Notes under the pieces: generated by a model
The model's input: the letters and a program-made list of their open reading frames with translations, nothing else
Told to the model about the DNA's origin: nothing
Database searches by the model: none
Part shown: piece after piece, positions 61,412 through 64,000 of the stretch
How positions within the stretch are numbered: the stretch's first letter is position 1
How the letters are laid out: every line of letters begins with the position of its first letter
Made by a program: the position numbers and the translations under genes
Assembly: GCF_013304445.1 (NCBI RefSeq)
Contig: NZ_JAAITA010000011.1
Span: 1 to 64,000, forward strand
Source of the DNA: Blautia hansenii
GTDB taxonomy: Bacteria; Bacillota; Clostridia; Lachnospirales; Lachnospiraceae
DNA: 64,000 nucleotides
Reading direction: 5' to 3'

Positions 61412-62127
61412 TTATATTACCTGCAATAGATGTAAAAGATAAAACCTGTGTACGCCTGGTACAGGGGGATTACAGCACCGCGCATAAGGTAGCGGAAGAC
61501 CCCTTAAAAACAGCAGAAAACTTTGCGCTGCAAGGGGCAAAATGGATACATATGGTAGATCTGGACGGTGCAAAAGCAGCCTGCCCGGTCAATGAGGAAA
61601 TCTTTCTGAAGGTGGCAAAAGAATCCGGACTGCACACAGAAGTAGGAGGCGGAATCCGCAGTATGGAAACCATAGAGTGGTATTTGACCAGGGGAATTTC
61701 CAGGGTGATTCTGGGGTCTGCAGCAATCAAAAATCCTGTGCTTGTAGAGGAAGCAGTCCGGATTTTCGGCAGTCAGATTGCAGTGGGAATTGACGCCAGG
61801 GACGGTGCACCCGCAGCAGAAGGCTGGTTGGAAAGGAGCAGTCTTTCCTATCTGGAACTGGCAAAAAAGATGGAACAGGCAGGTGTAAAAACCATTATTT
61901 ATACAGACATATCCAAAGACGGAACCTTGCAGGGCGTGAATCTGGAGCAGCTTGCAAAATTAAACGAAACGGTGTCCTGTAATATTATTGCCAGCGGAGG
62001 TGTCCGCTCCATAGAAGATATTGAAGCGTGCAAAAAGCTGGGGCTTTATGGCTGTATCTGTGGAAAAGCCGTATATACAGGCAGCCTGGATTTGCGGGAA
62101 GCGATAGAAAAGGCAGGTGAGCAGTAA
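61408..62127 (+). CDS. hisA: Phosphoribosylformimino-5-aminoimidazole carboxamide ribotide isomerase
   Basis: A 239-aa half-barrel-duplicated TIM barrel. [17 protein letters not shown] with the catalytic Asp, [13 protein letters not shown], and [13 protein letters not shown] with the second Asp are standard. It overlaps hisH by 4 bp (ATGA) and shares one base with hisF. Confidence 0.95.
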   Translation: MIILPAIDVKDKTCVRLVQGDYSTAHKVAEDPLKTAENFALQGAKWIHMVDLDGAKAACPVNEEIFLKVAKESGLHTEVGGGIRSMETIEWYLTRGISRVILGSAAIKNPVLVEEAVRIFGSQIAVGIDARDGAPAAEGWLERSSLSYLELAKKMEQAGVKTIIYTDISKDGTLQGVNLEQLAKLNETVSCNIIASGGVRSIEDIEACKKLGLYGCICGKAVYTGSLDLREAIEKAGEQ

Positions 62128-62897
62128 TGCTGGCAAAAAGAATTATTCCCTGTCTGGATGTCAGGGATGGCAAGGTAGTCAAGGGGATTCATTTTGTAGG
62201 TATCCGGGAGGTTGGCGACCCGGTAGAATGTGCTGTTGCATATGACAGACAAGGGGCGGATGAACTCTGTTTTCTGGACATTACAGCCACCCATGAGGGA
62301 AGGAAAACCATGGTTGATGTGGTAAGAAAAACGGCGGAAAATGTCTTTGTTCCTTTGACTGTGGGAGGAGGAATCCGCAGTGTGGAGGATTTCCGGGAAA
62401 TCCTCCGGGCAGGTGCAGATAAGGTAGCGGTAAATTCGGCTGCGGTGGATCATCCTCACCTTATCCGCCAGGCGGCAGAGGTATTCGGAAGTCAGTGTGT
62501 GGTTGCGGCTATTGATGCAAAAAGAGATGAAACAGGCGCATTTCATGTGGTGGTTCACGGCGGAAGAAAGGATACAGGACTGGACGCTGTCTGGTGGGCA
62601 AAAGAGTGTGAAAGGCTGGGAGCCGGAGAAATTTTACTGACTTCTATGGATGCGGACGGCGCAAAAGAGGGGTTTGATTTGGAACTTTTAAGGGCTGTTT
62701 GTGGAGCAGTTTCCATTCCTGTCATTGCCAGCGGAGGCTGCGGAAAGACAGAGCATTTCTCTCAGGTATTTGAAGAGACAGGGGCGGATGCAGCGTTGGC
62801 AGCTTCTTTGTTTCATTATAAAGAATTGACGGTAGATGAGGTGAAAGCTCATTTGGAAGAACATAAAATACCGGTAAGGAGACAGAATAAAGGATGA
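62127..62897 (+). CDS. hisF: Imidazole glycerol phosphate synthase, cyclase subunit
   Basis: A 256-aa TIM-barrel synthase subunit working with His[19 protein letters not shown] carries the first catalytic Asp, [14 protein letters not shown] and NSAAVDHP follow, and [13 protein letters not shown] carries the second Asp. Full-length and normal. Confidence 0.96.
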   Translation: MLAKRIIPCLDVRDGKVVKGIHFVGIREVGDPVECAVAYDRQGADELCFLDITATHEGRKTMVDVVRKTAENVFVPLTVGGGIRSVEDFREILRAGADKVAVNSAAVDHPHLIRQAAEVFGSQCVVAAIDAKRDETGAFHVVVHGGRKDTGLDAVWWAKECERLGAGEILLTSMDADGAKEGFDLELLRAVCGAVSIPVIASGGCGKTEHFSQVFEETGADAALAASLFHYKELTVDEVKAHLEEHKIPVRRQNKG

Positions 62898-63226
62898 AAG
62901 AGATAGAGGAATATTTTACAAAAGCAGACCTGCTTCCTGCTATTGTACAGGAGGCGGAAACAGGAGAAGTGCTGATGCTGGCTTACATGAACCGGGAAAG
63001 CTTTCAGAAAACCCTTGAGACGGGATACACCTGGTTTTACAGCCGTTCCCGGCAGGAATTGTGGAACAAGGGAGCGACCTCCGGCCATGTACAGAAGGTA
63101 GTGGATATTAAGGGAGACTGCGATAAGGATACGGTTTTAATCACCGTGGTTCAGACGGGAGGGGCCTGCCATACAGGTGCCCACAGTTGTTTTTTCAGAG
63201 AAATCGGAAAGGAAGAAATGCTATGA
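62894..63226 (+). CDS. hisI: Phosphoribosyl-AMP cyclohydrolase
   Basis: A 110-aa monofunctional [43 protein letters not shown] and the zinc-binding DCDKDTVL...[12 protein letters not shown] are intact. Split from hisE, which follows with an overlap, instead of the hisIE fusion common elsewhere. Confidence 0.95.
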   Translation: MKEIEEYFTKADLLPAIVQEAETGEVLMLAYMNRESFQKTLETGYTWFYSRSRQELWNKGATSGHVQKVVDIKGDCDKDTVLITVVQTGGACHTGAHSCFFREIGKEEML

Positions 63227-63549
63227 TGGATGTCGTGAAAGGTTTATATGAAGTTGCAAAGCAGAGAAAAGAGACAAAGCAGGAAGGCTCCTATACCTGT
63301 TATCTTTTTGAGCAGGGGCTGGATAAAATCCTGAAAAAATGCGGAGAGGAATGCAGTGAAGTGATTATTGCAGCCAAGAACGGAAACAATGAGGATACGG
63401 CCAATGAAATCTGTGATTTGCTGTATCATCTTATTGTCATGATGGTACAAGCCGGGATTTCTGTAGAGGAAGTAGAAGGGATTCTGGAGGAGAGACGGCA
63501 AAAAATAGGAAATTTGAAAACGTTTCATGTCAGTGACCACAATACCTGA
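63223..63549 (+). CDS. hisE: Phosphoribosyl-ATP pyrophosphatase
   Basis: A 108-aa MazG-like enzyme hydrolysing [26 protein letters not shown] and the acidic [10 protein letters not shown]...[13 protein letters not shown] define HisE. Start at 63223 gives an ATGA overlap with hisI; a second ATG follows directly. It ends the operon; no clear terminator hairpin was seen after it. Confidence 0.94.
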   Translation: MMDVVKGLYEVAKQRKETKQEGSYTCYLFEQGLDKILKKCGEECSEVIIAAKNGNNEDTANEICDLLYHLIVMMVQAGISVEEVEGILEERRQKIGNLKTFHVSDHNT

Positions 63550-63663
63550 AACAGAGGATAAAATTTCTGCCGATTTGTTCATAATTTATTCTGTGAAAAT
63601 CCTGCCGGATATGATAAACTGTGGGTAAGAAAAAAGACAGTTTATGGAAATGCGGGTAAAACT

Positions 63664-64000
63664 ATGAAGGAAGAAAAGAAGAGGATTGCGTTCAAGATAT
63701 TGCTGAAAATCCTGTTGGCAGTACCGCTGACAGTTATATTTATTCTGATACGGTGCGTACAGTTTTTCTTAAAGCTGTGCGGACCGGTTGTTTCGTTTGT
63801 CTGTATTTTGTCATCCGTGGTGGTTTCCCTTGGAGTGCTGATAGAAATTATTTTGCAGATACAGGGAAAAGGACCGGGAATCGCACCTGTTTTTCTGACA
63901 ATGGCCCTTGCCGGAGGTCTGGCTTATGTACCGGTGGCAGGCGTAGGCATGGTTATGGTGGTTTTGGAGGCGGTGTGCAGCTGGATATGGAAGTTTTACA
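63664..64000 (+). CDS. Small membrane protein (CD1845-like), truncated by window end
   Basis: At least 112 residues, open to the window edge. It begins MKEEKKRIAFKILLKILLAV and has three hydrophobic segments (about 13-35, 38-62 and 70-100) joined by short loops, with LEAVCSWIWKFY at the visible end. The pattern resembles CD1845-type membrane proteins often found with conjugative elements, but this is a weak resemblance. The ATG lies in a fair position after GCGGGTAAAACT; no promoter is certain. Confidence 0.5.
   Translation, partial: MKEEKKRIAFKILLKILLAVPLTVIFILIRCVQFFLKLCGPVVSFVCILSSVVVSLGVLIEIILQIQGKGPGIAPVFLTMALAGGLAYVPVAGVGMVMVVLEAVCSWIWKFY

Overview
The window looks like chromosome from a Gram-positive gut anaerobe of the Lachnospiraceae, most likely Blautia or a close relative. 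The evidence is moderate-to-low GC, strong AGGAGG ribosome sites, sporulation genes (spmA, spmB, spoIIID), a yaaO/holB/ricT/trmN6/rsmI gene order close to that of Bacillus, GPH-type sugar symporters, YesMN-type two-component regulators, a type I Cys-sulfatase, and the hisZ/short-hisG histidine operon. The genus is inferred from protein style; no rRNA or tRNA gene was found.

Layout. 0-4.4 kb: an IS1380-type transposase tail abuts a sugar ABC permease that has lost its N-terminus, followed by a GH88 unsaturated glucuronyl hydrolase and a sulfatase (glycosaminoglycan-type degradation), then remnants of a second sulfatase and an IS3-type transposase. 4.4-11.3 kb: Orn/Lys/Arg decarboxylase, guanylate-kinase-like protein, holB, ricT, trmN6, rsmI, capA-like. 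11.3-16.2 kb: spmA, an ABC transporter of the TrpXYZ type, and a MATE exporter whose leader holds a promoter, hairpin and ribosome site in one inverted repeat. 16.2-26.2 kb: three RNA-controlled units: a tandem glycine riboswitch with an Na+/alanine-glycine symporter, a T-box with metG, and a yybP-ykoY Mn2+ riboswitch with a P-type ATPase, an AI-2E family protein and a TatD nuclease. A small HPr-like protein lacking the active histidine and a Fic/GH31 gene graveyard lie between them.

26.2-42 kb: two sugar loci. One has GH2, an AraC regulator, a GPH symporter and GH3. The other is a YesNM two-component system facing a lipoprotein/two-permease ABC importer and a GH4 enzyme, laid out like Bacillus lplABCD (galacturonide use). 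42-47.8 kb: an accessory stretch with an Rpn/PD-(D/E)XK family protein between two near-identical hairpin repeats, a retron reverse transcriptase with a recognisable msr-msd RNA locus upstream, spoIIID, and a TetR-GPH symporter-hydrolase operon. 47.8-52.1 kb: AraC regulator and a kduI-kduD-rpiB-like operon for unsaturated uronate catabolism. 52.2-57.2 kb: an unknown protein, CorA-like transporter, ferritin-like protein, RecQ and spmB. 57.2-63.5 kb: hisZGCBHAFIE, lacking hisD. The window ends inside a small membrane protein gene.

Taken together, three separate loci (GH88/sulfatase, lpl-like, kdu) feed uronic-acid sugars into one catabolic route. The most novel item is the retron: the RT carries the NAxxH, QGxPxSP, YCDD and ITG-type motifs, and 54 nt before its start ends a 187-nt RNA locus closed by a perfect 11-bp a1/a2 inverted repeat. 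No obvious effector is co-transcribed with it.
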